Below, piece by piece: positions 50,524-59,989 of a DNA stretch of 64,000 nt (position 1 is its first letter; each line of letters opens with the position of its first letter). The notes beneath the pieces are model-generated. The model was not told where the DNA came from. It did not search any database and saw nothing but the letters and a program-made list of their open reading frames with translations. This stretch comes from Fluviicola sp. (lineage in GTDB: Bacteria; Bacteroidota; Bacteroidia; Flavobacteriales_D; Crocinitomicaceae), in the NCBI GenBank assembly GCA_020849495.1, contig JADLGD010000103.1, positions 1 through 64,000 of the forward strand, given 5' to 3'. The position numbers and the translations under genes were made by a program.

Positions 50524-51269
50524 AAGTAATCATCATAGAAGACGAGCAATTGTCAGCTGAACACTTGGTACGTTTACTTCACAAGATAGATCCAAGTATC
50601 CAAGTCATTGCGCAATTAGACAGTGTAGAAGCAAGTGTGAATGCATTTGAAAATGGATTGACAGCAGATTTGATGTTGGTGGATATCCATTTAGCGGATG
50701 GCAGCAGTTTTGATTTATTTTCGCAAATTTCAATTGATATTCCAGTCATTTTCACGACAGCTTTTGATCAATATGCAATTCAAGCATTTCAATTAAACAG
50801 CATTGCCTATTTGTTAAAACCAATCGATGGCTTGGAATTGTCGAAAGCATTGAACAAGTTCAGTAAACTGACCATTCAAGAACAGCAACGATTGATTGTT
50901 CAAATCCAAAATCTACAGTCAACACCCAATTACAAGCAACGATTTTTAGTGAAATTGGGTGAAAACATACACTCCATTAAAACCAATGAAATTTGTCATT
51001 TTATTTCGGAAGATGGCATGGTATTTTTGATCAATCACCAAGGAAAACGCTTCCCTATAGATTTCACTTTGGATCAATTGGAAAGCAACTTACAGCCGGA
51101 GCATTTTTTTCGCATCAATCGAAAAGTCATTTTACACATCGATTGCATTCAAAAAATGGCAGCGTACTTCAATTCGCGTTTAAAAGTTCAAACCTTGCAT
51201 TTGAACGGCGACGAAACCATCGTAAGTCGAGAGCGAGTTGCGGCATTCAAGGAATGGTTGAATCAGTAA
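50520..51269 (+). CDS. LytTR-family response regulator
   Basis: Receiver IIEDEQLSAEHL...LMLVDIHLADGSSFDLF...AYLLKPID; LytTR domain FFRINRKVILHIDCIQKMAAYFNSRLKV; overlaps the kinase by 4 bp. Confidence 0.95.
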   Translation: MKVIIIEDEQLSAEHLVRLLHKIDPSIQVIAQLDSVEASVNAFENGLTADLMLVDIHLADGSSFDLFSQISIDIPVIFTTAFDQYAIQAFQLNSIAYLLKPIDGLELSKALNKFSKLTIQEQQRLIVQIQNLQSTPNYKQRFLVKLGENIHSIKTNEICHFISEDGMVFLINHQGKRFPIDFTLDQLESNLQPEHFFRINRKVILHIDCIQKMAAYFNSRLKVQTLHLNGDETIVSRERVAAFKEWLNQ

Positions 51270-51284
51270 GTATCTTAATTGGAT

Positions 51285-53492
51285 TTATAAATTTCGCAGA
51301 TAAGCTTCTATCGTTTCTTTCAATTGCAATTCAGCTTCACTTTTGCCCAATTGTGCTTTTAAGTTTTCAAGTAAGGCAGCATCGACAGTGCCTTTATAAA
51401 CCGAGGATCGCAATTCCAAACCGAAAGCAGCAGCTGTAATCAATAATGGATTTGTAACGAAAGCATCTTTTTGTTTGACATAGAAATTAAATTCTTCGCT
51501 GTTTGCAGCTTCTAACAATTTATAGCGCAAATTCACTTCGGCGATATCTGTTTTATTTCTGGAAGATTTTGTTGAACTGTAAGTTGCATCCAATCCTTCT
51601 TCAGCTTTACCCAATTCTATTTCGTACAAGGCAACAACATGATGACCGTAACCCATCTCTCCTCCATCTTTGGTATCATCAATAAAATCTCTAGAGGGCA
51701 TCAAGCGGTTTTCATAACCAATCAAGCGATAAGAACTCACCGTATTTGGGTTGAATTGCACATTTAACTTCACATCACGAGCGAGGTTGATCATGTTGCC
51801 AGTGTTTTTCACTAATGCTTCATAAGCTTCTTGCCGGTTTCCAATGTAAAAATGATTTCCATCACCACGATCTGCTAACGTTTCTAATACATCGTTGCGG
51901 TAATTCCCCATTCCAAAGCCCAAAGCTGTTAAATAAATTCCTTTTCCTCGTTGTTGAGCAATGTAGCTTTCCAGATCTTTTGGATCGCTAATTCCAACAT
52001 TGAAATCACCATCTGTTGCTAATAAAATGCGGTTGTTAGCTTGCGGGTCATAAATGGAGTTTGCCAATTCATAGGCTTTACGAATCCCTCCCATTCCATT
52101 GGTAGAACCTCCAGCGGTAAGGTTTTCAATCGCACGAATGATTTTACTTTTATCTGAACAAGTTGTGGGTTCAAGTGCCACCGATTCTACACCTGCATAG
52201 GTAACAATGGCTACTTGATCTCTTTCATCAAGCGACTCCACCAAATCAATCATGGAAGCTTGTAAAAGCGGCAATTTATCTGCACTTTGCATCGAACCTG
52301 AAACATCGATTAAGAAAACCAATTGATGCGCTTGACGGGGTTTGTCTTGAGGCAATTCACTCGCTTCTAAATGAATCGCCAACAATTCGTTTTTGGTATT
52401 CCAAGGACATACCATCCGTTCTGTAAACACACCAATTGGTTGATTTTTCAAATCGTGGTCTTGGTAATCAAATGCATTGATGACTTCTTCCATCTTTACA
52501 GCATCTCTTTGCAAAGTCCCTCCTTGATTGATGATTCTTCGAATGTAATTCCAACTTGCTCTGTCTACATCAATTCCAAAAGTAGAATGTGGTGCGTCCA
52601 AAGGCGATTGAAACATGTTCTCATAAATCGTAGGAAAACGGTCCACTGAAAATTGTTTTTCAGGATAAAGATCATCAGAAGTACCACTTCGAAGTGCACG
52701 TGTTCGATAACCGTAATTCGAAGTGGAATGACCTGAGTAATAATCGTTAGCACTTTTTGTTTCAACAACAAACACACCTCCTGTTACATCCCCATAATTG
52801 GCTGGAATGCCGCCGGTGTACATCGTCACCGATGAAATAGCACTTTGAGGGACAACAACCGATCTGGTTTTCACTCCATCGATGAAATACACATTGGCAT
52901 CTGTTCTTGCCCCACGAACTGAAATGTCGTTAATCGAATTGAAAGAGTTCGTTCCAAACAGTTGATTAAATTGAGATGCAGAAGAAACATAATCTTGTCT
53001 AGTAATACTCACACTACTAACCGAACAACTAACACCTGGAGTTAATCGCAAAGAAGTAATCGTCACTTCATCTATTCCATATTCCTCTCCTTCAATTTCA
53101 TTGATAGACTTTTGTTGAGGTACATTTTGATCTTTGACCAATTCAACCGAATTTCCAAAATTCAAATTGGATGTCATTGGATTAACGACCAATTGAACAC
53201 ATTGTCCCGCTTGAACAGGAATTTCGATTGTACCAATAAATTGCTGATTGGAATAACAGTTGGCAAAAACTATCCCCGCTGGCAATTGGAGAATTGGGGT
53301 TGTTCCTTTATGATCGGTAAATGTGGAATCCAAGTAGTTGAATTTATATGTGGCATCCACTTGATAAAAAACCAATTTCGCTTCGTCATAAAAACACGAT
53401 TTGGATTGGTCCAACAAAGTCAAATGCACCGCACCTTTTTGACTAAATCCAAAAAAAGAACTAACTAATAAGAAAAAGAAGGTCGTTTTCAT
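51285..53492 (-). CDS. VWA (YfbK-like) protein with N-terminal TonB plug-like domain
   Basis: Signal peptide; plug-like ISVRGARTDANVYFIDGVKTRSVVVPQSAISSVTMYTGGIPANYGDVTGGVFVVETKS; FGIDVDRASWNYIRRIINQG; MIDAS LVFLIDVSGSMQ. Confidence 0.88.
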   Translation of the reverse strand: MKTTFFFLLVSSFFGFSQKGAVHLTLLDQSKSCFYDEAKLVFYQVDATYKFNYLDSTFTDHKGTTPILQLPAGIVFANCYSNQQFIGTIEIPVQAGQCVQLVVNPMTSNLNFGNSVELVKDQNVPQQKSINEIEGEEYGIDEVTITSLRLTPGVSCSVSSVSITRQDYVSSASQFNQLFGTNSFNSINDISVRGARTDANVYFIDGVKTRSVVVPQSAISSVTMYTGGIPANYGDVTGGVFVVETKSANDYYSGHSTSNYGYRTRALRSGTSDDLYPEKQFSVDRFPTIYENMFQSPLDAPHSTFGIDVDRASWNYIRRIINQGGTLQRDAVKMEEVINAFDYQDHDLKNQPIGVFTERMVCPWNTKNELLAIHLEASELPQDKPRQAHQLVFLIDVSGSMQSADKLPLLQASMIDLVESLDERDQVAIVTYAGVESVALEPTTCSDKSKIIRAIENLTAGGSTNGMGGIRKAYELANSIYDPQANNRILLATDGDFNVGISDPKDLESYIAQQRGKGIYLTALGFGMGNYRNDVLETLADRGDGNHFYIGNRQEAYEALVKNTGNMINLARDVKLNVQFNPNTVSSYRLIGYENRLMPSRDFIDDTKDGGEMGYGHHVVALYEIELGKAEEGLDATYSSTKSSRNKTDIAEVNLRYKLLEAANSEEFNFYVKQKDAFVTNPLLITAAAFGLELRSSVYKGTVDAALLENLKAQLGKSEAELQLKETIEAYLRNL

Positions 53493-53539
53493 GTTTTCAA
53501 TTTAGGTAGGGATGTAAACCTTCAGTTGATTCCATAAAA

Positions 53540-53563
53540 AAAAGATGCCCAAAAGCATCTTTT
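53540..53563 (-). terminator. Rho-independent terminator for the Mrp-Nfu operon
   Basis: Minus strand AAAAGATGC-TTTTGG-GCATCTTTTTTTT. Confidence 0.8.
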
Positions 53564-53586
53564 CCATCATCTATTTTGTTTTTGAA

Positions 53587-53835
53587 TTAGTTAACTGCCT
53601 CAACAGCAACTATTTCTGGAGCTATTTTTTTCACAGCTTCTTCCAAGCCTGCTTTGATGGTCATCATACTCATAGTACAATCACTACAAGCACCCAACAA
53701 TCGCACTTTCACGATACCTTCGTCTGTTATTTCCACCAATTCCATATCGCCACCATCTGCATGTAAATGCGGACGTAATTCGCTCAAGGAGATATTGATT
53801 TTTTCGCTTAAATCTACTTTATCCAATGCCATCAT
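53587..53835 (-). CDS. NifU C-terminal domain protein
   Basis: LRPHLHADGGDMELVEITDEGIVKVRLLGACSDCTMSMMTIKAGLEEAVKK. Confidence 0.95.
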   Translation of the reverse strand: MMALDKVDLSEKINISLSELRPHLHADGGDMELVEITDEGIVKVRLLGACSDCTMSMMTIKAGLEEAVKKIAPEIVAVEAVN

Positions 53836-54935
53836 TAAAGTGCTTTTACGGCTTTGCGAGCTTTGATCGCTTTCACCTCATCTACAAAGATAGTTACTAA
53901 TTCTTCAAATGCTTTTGCAGTTGGTGTATTTTCCTGAAAAACAGCAGGTCTACCCACATCTCCAGATTCTCTTACACCTTGTACCAAAGGAATATGTCCT
54001 AAGAATGTTTCTTTCATTCCTGCAGCTAGGTTTTTCACCCCATCACGACCAAAAATGTAGTATTTATTCTCAGGTAATTCTGCTGGAGTAAACCAAGCCA
54101 TGTTTTCAACCAATCCAACGATTGGAACATTGATCGTATCCAATTTGAACATGTTGACTCCTTTTCGAGCATCTGCCAAAGCCACTTCTTGAGGAGTACT
54201 CACAATGACAACGCCATCTAAAGGAACTGTTTGTACCAATGACAAATGAATATCACCTGTTCCTGGAGGTAAATCGATCAATAAATAATCCAAATCTCCC
54301 CAATAAGCATCCGTAAACAATTGTGTCATAGCTTTTGCAGCCATTGGTCCTCTCCATACAATTGCATCATCTTGACTTGAGAAAAATCCAATGGAAAGAA
54401 TTTTTATGCCGTAACTCATCACTGGATTGATCATCGGAGTGCCTTCCACATCGATCATGGTTGGACGTTCACCAACAACATCAAACATGGTTGGCATACT
54501 TGGGCCATAAATGTCTGCGTCCACAATTCCTACTCGGTAACCAGCTTTTGCTAGTCCACCTGCTAAATTCGCTGTAACAGTTGATTTACCAACACCTCCT
54601 TTTCCAGAAGCAACAGCAATGATATTCTTCACTTCAGGAAGAATTTTTCGATGTTCAGAACGTGTTTCAGCTGGAACACCTTTCACTGTACACTGAATGC
54701 TTATATCATTCCCGAAAACTCGTTTTAAATTAAACTCAACCGCTTCTTGCATGCGTTTGCGGGCGTGTAAAGCAGGATTCGAAGCAAATACAGTTAATTG
54801 AATGGATTTCCCATCAATTTGTACATCTTCAACGAAATTAAGGGAAACTAAATCTTTTTTTAAATCAGGATCTAATATCGACCCCAATACTTCCAATACG
54901 GATTCTTTTGTCATGACAACTAAATTGCGGTACAA
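53835..54935 (-). CDS. Mrp/NBP35-family P-loop ATPase (Fe-S carrier)
   Basis: IIAVASGKGGVGKSTVTANLAGGLAKAGYRVGIVDADIYGPSMPTMF; DYLLIDLPPGTGDIHLSL; N-terminal DUF59-like domain. Confidence 0.96.
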   Translation of the reverse strand: MYRNLVVMTKESVLEVLGSILDPDLKKDLVSLNFVEDVQIDGKSIQLTVFASNPALHARKRMQEAVEFNLKRVFGNDISIQCTVKGVPAETRSEHRKILPEVKNIIAVASGKGGVGKSTVTANLAGGLAKAGYRVGIVDADIYGPSMPTMFDVVGERPTMIDVEGTPMINPVMSYGIKILSIGFFSSQDDAIVWRGPMAAKAMTQLFTDAYWGDLDYLLIDLPPGTGDIHLSLVQTVPLDGVVIVSTPQEVALADARKGVNMFKLDTINVPIVGLVENMAWFTPAELPENKYYIFGRDGVKNLAAGMKETFLGHIPLVQGVRESGDVGRPAVFQENTPTAKAFEELVTIFVDEVKAIKARKAVKAL

Positions 54936-54969
54936 AAGTACTGCTTGTTTAGACTTATTCCAAACAAAA

Positions 54970-54996
54970 AAGCCCTTTCTATAAAAGAAAGGGCTT
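54970..54996 (-). terminator. Rho-independent terminator
   Basis: Minus strand AAGCCCTTTCT-TTTAT-AGAAAGGGCTTTTTTG. Confidence 0.85.
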
Positions 54997-55015
54997 CGTA
55001 AACTATTGTTTTAAA

Positions 55016-58000
55016 TTACGGTCTTGTTGGAGTTGGTTTAACCGGAGTCGTCGTTGCTGGTTTCGTTGTAGTTGTTGGTTTTGTAGTTGTAGGTTTAGTC
55101 GTAGTCGTTTTACCACTTCCTTTGTTACCTGAACCATTACCATTTTCATCATCTACCGTTCCACCTTCTTCGCCATTTGGACCACCTTGTCCATTTCCAG
55201 GATTCGATTCATCGTTACCATCTTCATTATTTCCATGACCATTATTGCCATTAGGATTTCGAATGATATTTTCTCCTTCCGATCCAACTAATATGGAAAT
55301 CAAACAAGTTTCAGTATCCGTTCCTCCTTCATTCGTTGCAGTGACAACAATAGGAAGATTCACTGTTTGAATGTTTACGTTAACTTGGAAAGAGAATGTC
55401 AACACATTGTTTGATACTGTCGATGTAAAGTTAACAGCTGTATTATTGAACAAGATCGACACTTGAGAAGCATTCGTAACATTAGCTACTGTTCCTGTAA
55501 TTGTTTGTAAGCCTCTAGAGAAACTAGCTGGACAAGCAGCAGGATTTGTAAACGTTACTATTGGTGCTTGCACTACTACAGGCTCAACATAAATGACTGT
55601 TTTAGTATCAGATGCACTTCCAGCGGTGTTCACTGCATTTGCTACAATGATATTTGCTCCAGGTTGGAAATTTGCATTAAAGCTAATTGCTCCAGTAGCA
55701 GCATTTAAATTAAAGTTAATCGATGCACCGTTCAAAGTTACGGATACTTGATTAGCACTTGTTACATTGGTTGCAACTGCATTAACAGTCATTCCATTTT
55801 GACTGATTTGATAAGGACTAGTTGCAGGATTTGTAATTGTTATCGTTGGTGGATTCACTACAACTTCTTGTCTTCTGGTAATTCCAAATTTCTCAAAGTC
55901 ATTTCCACATTCATTTTGTACTTTAATAGTAAATGAATTCACTCCAAGATTCAATGCTTGGTTGATGGTAAGGATTCCCGTTTGTTCATTGTAAACAAAT
56001 CCAACATTTTGACCATTCAAAGTAACAATGATTTGTGAGCTTGAAGATGCACCGGTAATTGCTGCAACATAATTTAAATTATCATTGAATGTTGTAGAAT
56101 TCAGTGGAATTGAACTATTGTTCAAGACAATAGTTGGTGCATTACATATTTTACGTGTAATCATCCATTTGATGAAATTCGTACCACATGCATTTGTAAC
56201 AGTAACTTTAACTTGGTTTTCACCTTCATTTAAATTTACGGTTGCACTTACAAGGTGAGTAGCAGCATCGTAATTAAAATTCGTGACAACACCATTTACT
56301 TGCAATTGTATTTCACTTGCAGAAGTAACATTTGTAACAGCAGCTTTGATCAATACTGAATTAGATTGAACAGTAAGAATATCTAAAACTGGTTCAATTC
56401 TAGTGACTGTTGGAATTAAACATGGTGCTGCAGGCTTCACGTAAATAATCACAGTTGAAACGGTTGTTTCACCACAGCTGTTAGTTGCAACAATAGATAT
56501 AGCATTTTGCCCTTCAGTCAATGTAACAGCTTTGTTAAACACTTTGCTTGTTGCATTATATGAACCAGCACTCTGTGGTGTTCCATTGACTAATACTTGA
56601 ACTTGGTTTGCAGAGGTGATGTTCATAATCGTAGCCATCACATTGTAAGATGCCTCATCTACAGTTAAACCAGAAGATGCTGGAGCTGTTAAGGTTATCG
56701 TTGGTTTATCACAAACAACTACAGGAATTTGGTAATTAATGTTGGTAGTTGCCGTATGCGAACCAGCAGAGTTAGTTCCTGTAACAGTAAAAATGTTGTT
56801 CCCACTGTTCAAGTTCGTATTGTAAGTAACTTCATTGTTAGCTGGATTGAAACTCCAAAAAGTAGGGTTTAAAGCTTGTCCATCTTGCATGAACACAATT
56901 TGAGAAGCTGTTGTTACATTCAATACTTTTGCTCTCACAACGATTGCAGAATTATTCACTGTTGTACCAGTTACAGCAGGATTAATGAATGAAGCAACAG
57001 GAGGAAGAACTACTTCTTGTCGAGAATAATTAATTGTTCTTGTATCAGAAGCTTGACCAGCAGTGTTCGTACCCGTAATCGTTACAGTATTTGATCCTGC
57101 ATTTAAATTCATGACAAAATTCAATTGTTTCGTCACTAAATCGTATGTGAAATTGGAAATAGCGCTACCATTTGCAATCACTTGTATATTCTGTGCGCCA
57201 TCTACATTCAAAACTGTTGCTGTAATGGCATGTGTATTTACAGTAGATGTAGAAGGATTTGCAGAAGGATTCGTAATTGTAACAACAGGAGGAACTGCAG
57301 GATTATTGATGCGATAAATAATCGTTGTGCTAGCTTGATCTTGTCCAGCTGCATTTGTACCAGTTATCTCAACAACATTTGCACCTTGTACCAAAGCTGT
57401 TGTGAAATCCATCAATTCACTTGAAGTACTGTAAGTAAAGTTTGTACTCAACTGACCATTGATTCGCAATGTAATATTTGATGCACCTGCAACATATCGA
57501 ACTGAAGCTTGAACAGCATAAGCTGGATTGTAAACTGTAATCGGATTCATTGAAGGATTTACAAAACTCACCACTGGTGGTTGAATAACAGCCGGTTTTC
57601 TGTAAATAATTGTTTGAGGTTCTGAATCAGTTCCAGCAGTATTTGTACCAGTAATGGTAATCACATTTGCACCTTCAATCAATGTCAAAGGAAGCGTAAC
57701 AACTCCATTTGCGAATGTAAAGTTGGTAACATTTTGTCCGTTCACATTCACATTCACACCTGAAATTGCAGTTACGTTAGTTACTGAAGCAACAACTGTG
57801 AACGTATTTTGATTAATTGTAAATGGATCTGTAGAAGGATTTGTAAACTGCACTTCTGGTGGAAGTACTTGTTGAACTGGACGGTAAATAATCGTTGTTT
57901 GTTTTGAATCTGTACCATCAGCATTCGTTCCTGTAACAATCACTGTGTTTGCTCCTACTTGTAAATTCAAGTTTGCTGTAACCCCATTGTTTGTGTTGTT

Positions 58001-59866
58001 GTAATTGAACTGAATGTTTTGATTGTTCAATTTAACAGTAATCTGACTAGCTTGAGTAACATTCAAAACAGTTGCTCCTAAATTAAAGTTCGCGCTGTTT
58101 GATTCGTAAGGATTCACACTAGGATTTGTAATGGTAACAATTGGTGGTTTTGGAGCAACACGATTGTAAATAATGATCGTTGATGCTTGAGCAGAACCAG
58201 CACTGTTTGTTCCAATGATTTCAAATACATTTTGACCTGCATTCAAAACAACTGTACTTTGGAAATCATCAGTTTGTGCATTGTACACAAAGTTTTGATT
58301 CACGGTTCCATTTTGTTTAAAGGTAATATTTTGCGCACCATCTACATTCAACACATCAGCATTGATAGTGAATGAAGGATTGGATGTCGTGTAAGGACTA
58401 ACACTTGGATCGATAAAATAAACAACAGGAGGTTGAACCGATTGAACTGGTTGATAGATAATCGTTGTGGATTCTTGATCTGAACCATAAGGATTTGTTC
58501 CAGTTGTTGTAACGATGTTTGTACCTACTACCAAATTCAAATTAGCAGTCACAGCACCATTCGATGCATTGAAAGTAAAACTAACAGGCTGACCATTATT
58601 GGTCATCGTTACTTGATTTTGTTGAGTAACGTTTGTAACTGTTGCAGCTAAAGCAAATGTTGGATTCTGAACTGTTGTAGGACTAGCTGCAGGATTTTGA
58701 TAAGTCACTACAGGAGGACGATTTTGATTAAGTTCGTAATTGATAATAGTTGTTTCTTGATCAGATCCAAAATCATTTGTACCCATTAATTCAAAAACAT
58801 TTTGACCAGGATTCAAGGTCACAACACATTCGAATGTTTGGTTAGAAGGATTGAACACAAAATTAGAAACGTAATTCCCGTTTTGTTTGAAAATCACATT
58901 GTTGGAACTCACTACATTTTGAATGCGTCCTTTAATCGTATAAGAAGGATTTGAAACGGTTGTTCCACTAGCACTAGGATTCACAAAATCAACAATTGGT
59001 GGTGTATTCGTAACTGTTGTATTGTTATTATAATTATTGACGTTATTCAACGAATTCTCATCATCACGAATGACACTGTGATCACGAATTTGGAAACGCA
59101 TGTAAACACTCGTATAGTGATACCAATCATTGTATTTTCCTTTTGCTGTATAACCATCAAAATTATCCGCTAATGTAAAAGTTGTTTTGTGTTCCAAGCC
59201 CATTGAGAAACGAGGGCCGAATTGATAACCGATACCAACACCAACACTTGGCATGAAAGCACCAGAGAATTTATCACCATTGTGATTTGTTTCATAAGAA
59301 CCATCCATATAACTAGCCAGGTTTGTTTTACTCAAACCACCTGTTGTAGCCAATGAATCATAATTATACAAAGCGCCATTATTGTACAAATTCAATTTTG
59401 TTTTGCTCCATGTATAACCGATTCCACCAAAAATGTAAGGATCCCAACCAGTATTTGCACGCAGGTTATTTGCATGAATCACCAATTCCAAGCTCAATTC
59501 ATTTGCACGTGTGTAATGATTTAACACAGCAGAACGACCATTTTGGGAATATGGCGCATACAATGGATTCGCAACTGTATCCAAACCATTGTATAAACCA
59601 GTACCTTGTCCGTACCATTGACCGGTTAAAAAACGTGCACGCAAGTCAAAACTTACTGGTTTTCCAATACCGTAATTAAATGATTTTCCGAGGGTAACTC
59701 CCCACCCCCAATCATGTTTTTTAGCCACATCCGCGGTAGACCAAGTGGTACCAACGTTTACTCCCCAAAACCAACGAGAATCATTGTCATAGTCGAGTTT
59801 CATTTTCTGACTATAAGCAAGTGTTGTGAGAAGAAGACCAAAGAAAAGTGTAAATATTCGATTCAT
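55016..59866 (-). CDS. Giant surface/envelope protein: N-terminal OM beta-barrel-like domain, about 13 Ig-like repeats, Gly/Asn-rich and Thr/Pro/Lys-rich tail
   Basis: Signal peptide; barrel-like first ~260 aa; repeated PPxVxFxNPsxxPxTvxnpxfxxxAxVxNVxxxxxixxxxNGxxxxxFxxnxxxxxxxxxxxLxxGxNxxxxxGTNxxGxdxxxxxIxY units; tail KTTTTKPTTTKPTTTTKPATTTPVKPTPTRP. Confidence 0.9.
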   Translation of the reverse strand: MNRIFTLFFGLLLTTLAYSQKMKLDYDNDSRWFWGVNVGTTWSTADVAKKHDWGWGVTLGKSFNYGIGKPVSFDLRARFLTGQWYGQGTGLYNGLDTVANPLYAPYSQNGRSAVLNHYTRANELSLELVIHANNLRANTGWDPYIFGGIGYTWSKTKLNLYNNGALYNYDSLATTGGLSKTNLASYMDGSYETNHNGDKFSGAFMPSVGVGIGYQFGPRFSMGLEHKTTFTLADNFDGYTAKGKYNDWYHYTSVYMRFQIRDHSVIRDDENSLNNVNNYNNNTTVTNTPPIVDFVNPSASGTTVSNPSYTIKGRIQNVVSSNNVIFKQNGNYVSNFVFNPSNQTFECVVTLNPGQNVFELMGTNDFGSDQETTIINYELNQNRPPVVTYQNPAASPTTVQNPTFALAATVTNVTQQNQVTMTNNGQPVSFTFNASNGAVTANLNLVVGTNIVTTTGTNPYGSDQESTTIIYQPVQSVQPPVVYFIDPSVSPYTTSNPSFTINADVLNVDGAQNITFKQNGTVNQNFVYNAQTDDFQSTVVLNAGQNVFEIIGTNSAGSAQASTIIIYNRVAPKPPIVTITNPSVNPYESNSANFNLGATVLNVTQASQITVKLNNQNIQFNYNNTNNGVTANLNLQVGANTVIVTGTNADGTDSKQTTIIYRPVQQVLPPEVQFTNPSTDPFTINQNTFTVVASVTNVTAISGVNVNVNGQNVTNFTFANGVVTLPLTLIEGANVITITGTNTAGTDSEPQTIIYRKPAVIQPPVVSFVNPSMNPITVYNPAYAVQASVRYVAGASNITLRINGQLSTNFTYSTSSELMDFTTALVQGANVVEITGTNAAGQDQASTTIIYRINNPAVPPVVTITNPSANPSTSTVNTHAITATVLNVDGAQNIQVIANGSAISNFTYDLVTKQLNFVMNLNAGSNTVTITGTNTAGQASDTRTINYSRQEVVLPPVASFINPAVTGTTVNNSAIVVRAKVLNVTTASQIVFMQDGQALNPTFWSFNPANNEVTYNTNLNSGNNIFTVTGTNSAGSHTATTNINYQIPVVVCDKPTITLTAPASSGLTVDEASYNVMATIMNITSANQVQVLVNGTPQSAGSYNATSKVFNKAVTLTEGQNAISIVATNSCGETTVSTVIIYVKPAAPCLIPTVTRIEPVLDILTVQSNSVLIKAAVTNVTSASEIQLQVNGVVTNFNYDAATHLVSATVNLNEGENQVKVTVTNACGTNFIKWMITRKICNAPTIVLNNSSIPLNSTTFNDNLNYVAAITGASSSSQIIVTLNGQNVGFVYNEQTGILTINQALNLGVNSFTIKVQNECGNDFEKFGITRRQEVVVNPPTITITNPATSPYQISQNGMTVNAVATNVTSANQVSVTLNGASINFNLNAATGAISFNANFQPGANIIVANAVNTAGSASDTKTVIYVEPVVVQAPIVTFTNPAACPASFSRGLQTITGTVANVTNASQVSILFNNTAVNFTSTVSNNVLTFSFQVNVNIQTVNLPIVVTATNEGGTDTETCLISILVGSEGENIIRNPNGNNGHGNNEDGNDESNPGNGQGGPNGEEGGTVDDENGNGSGNKGSGKTTTTKPTTTKPTTTTKPATTTPVKPTPTRP

Positions 59867-59989
59867 AACTTTTGGTTTTATAATTATTCGCCGCTATTCC
59901 ATGTACTGTGCCAAAATGTTTTGAAAATCAACACATGAGATAGTTGCGGGCGTGAAACTAAGAAAAAAGGATGAAAAATCGCGCTGAAA

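Noticed and set aside
57063-57424. Plus-strand ORFs opposite the Ig-repeat protein
   Set aside because: Low-complexity antisense products of repeats; no independent support.
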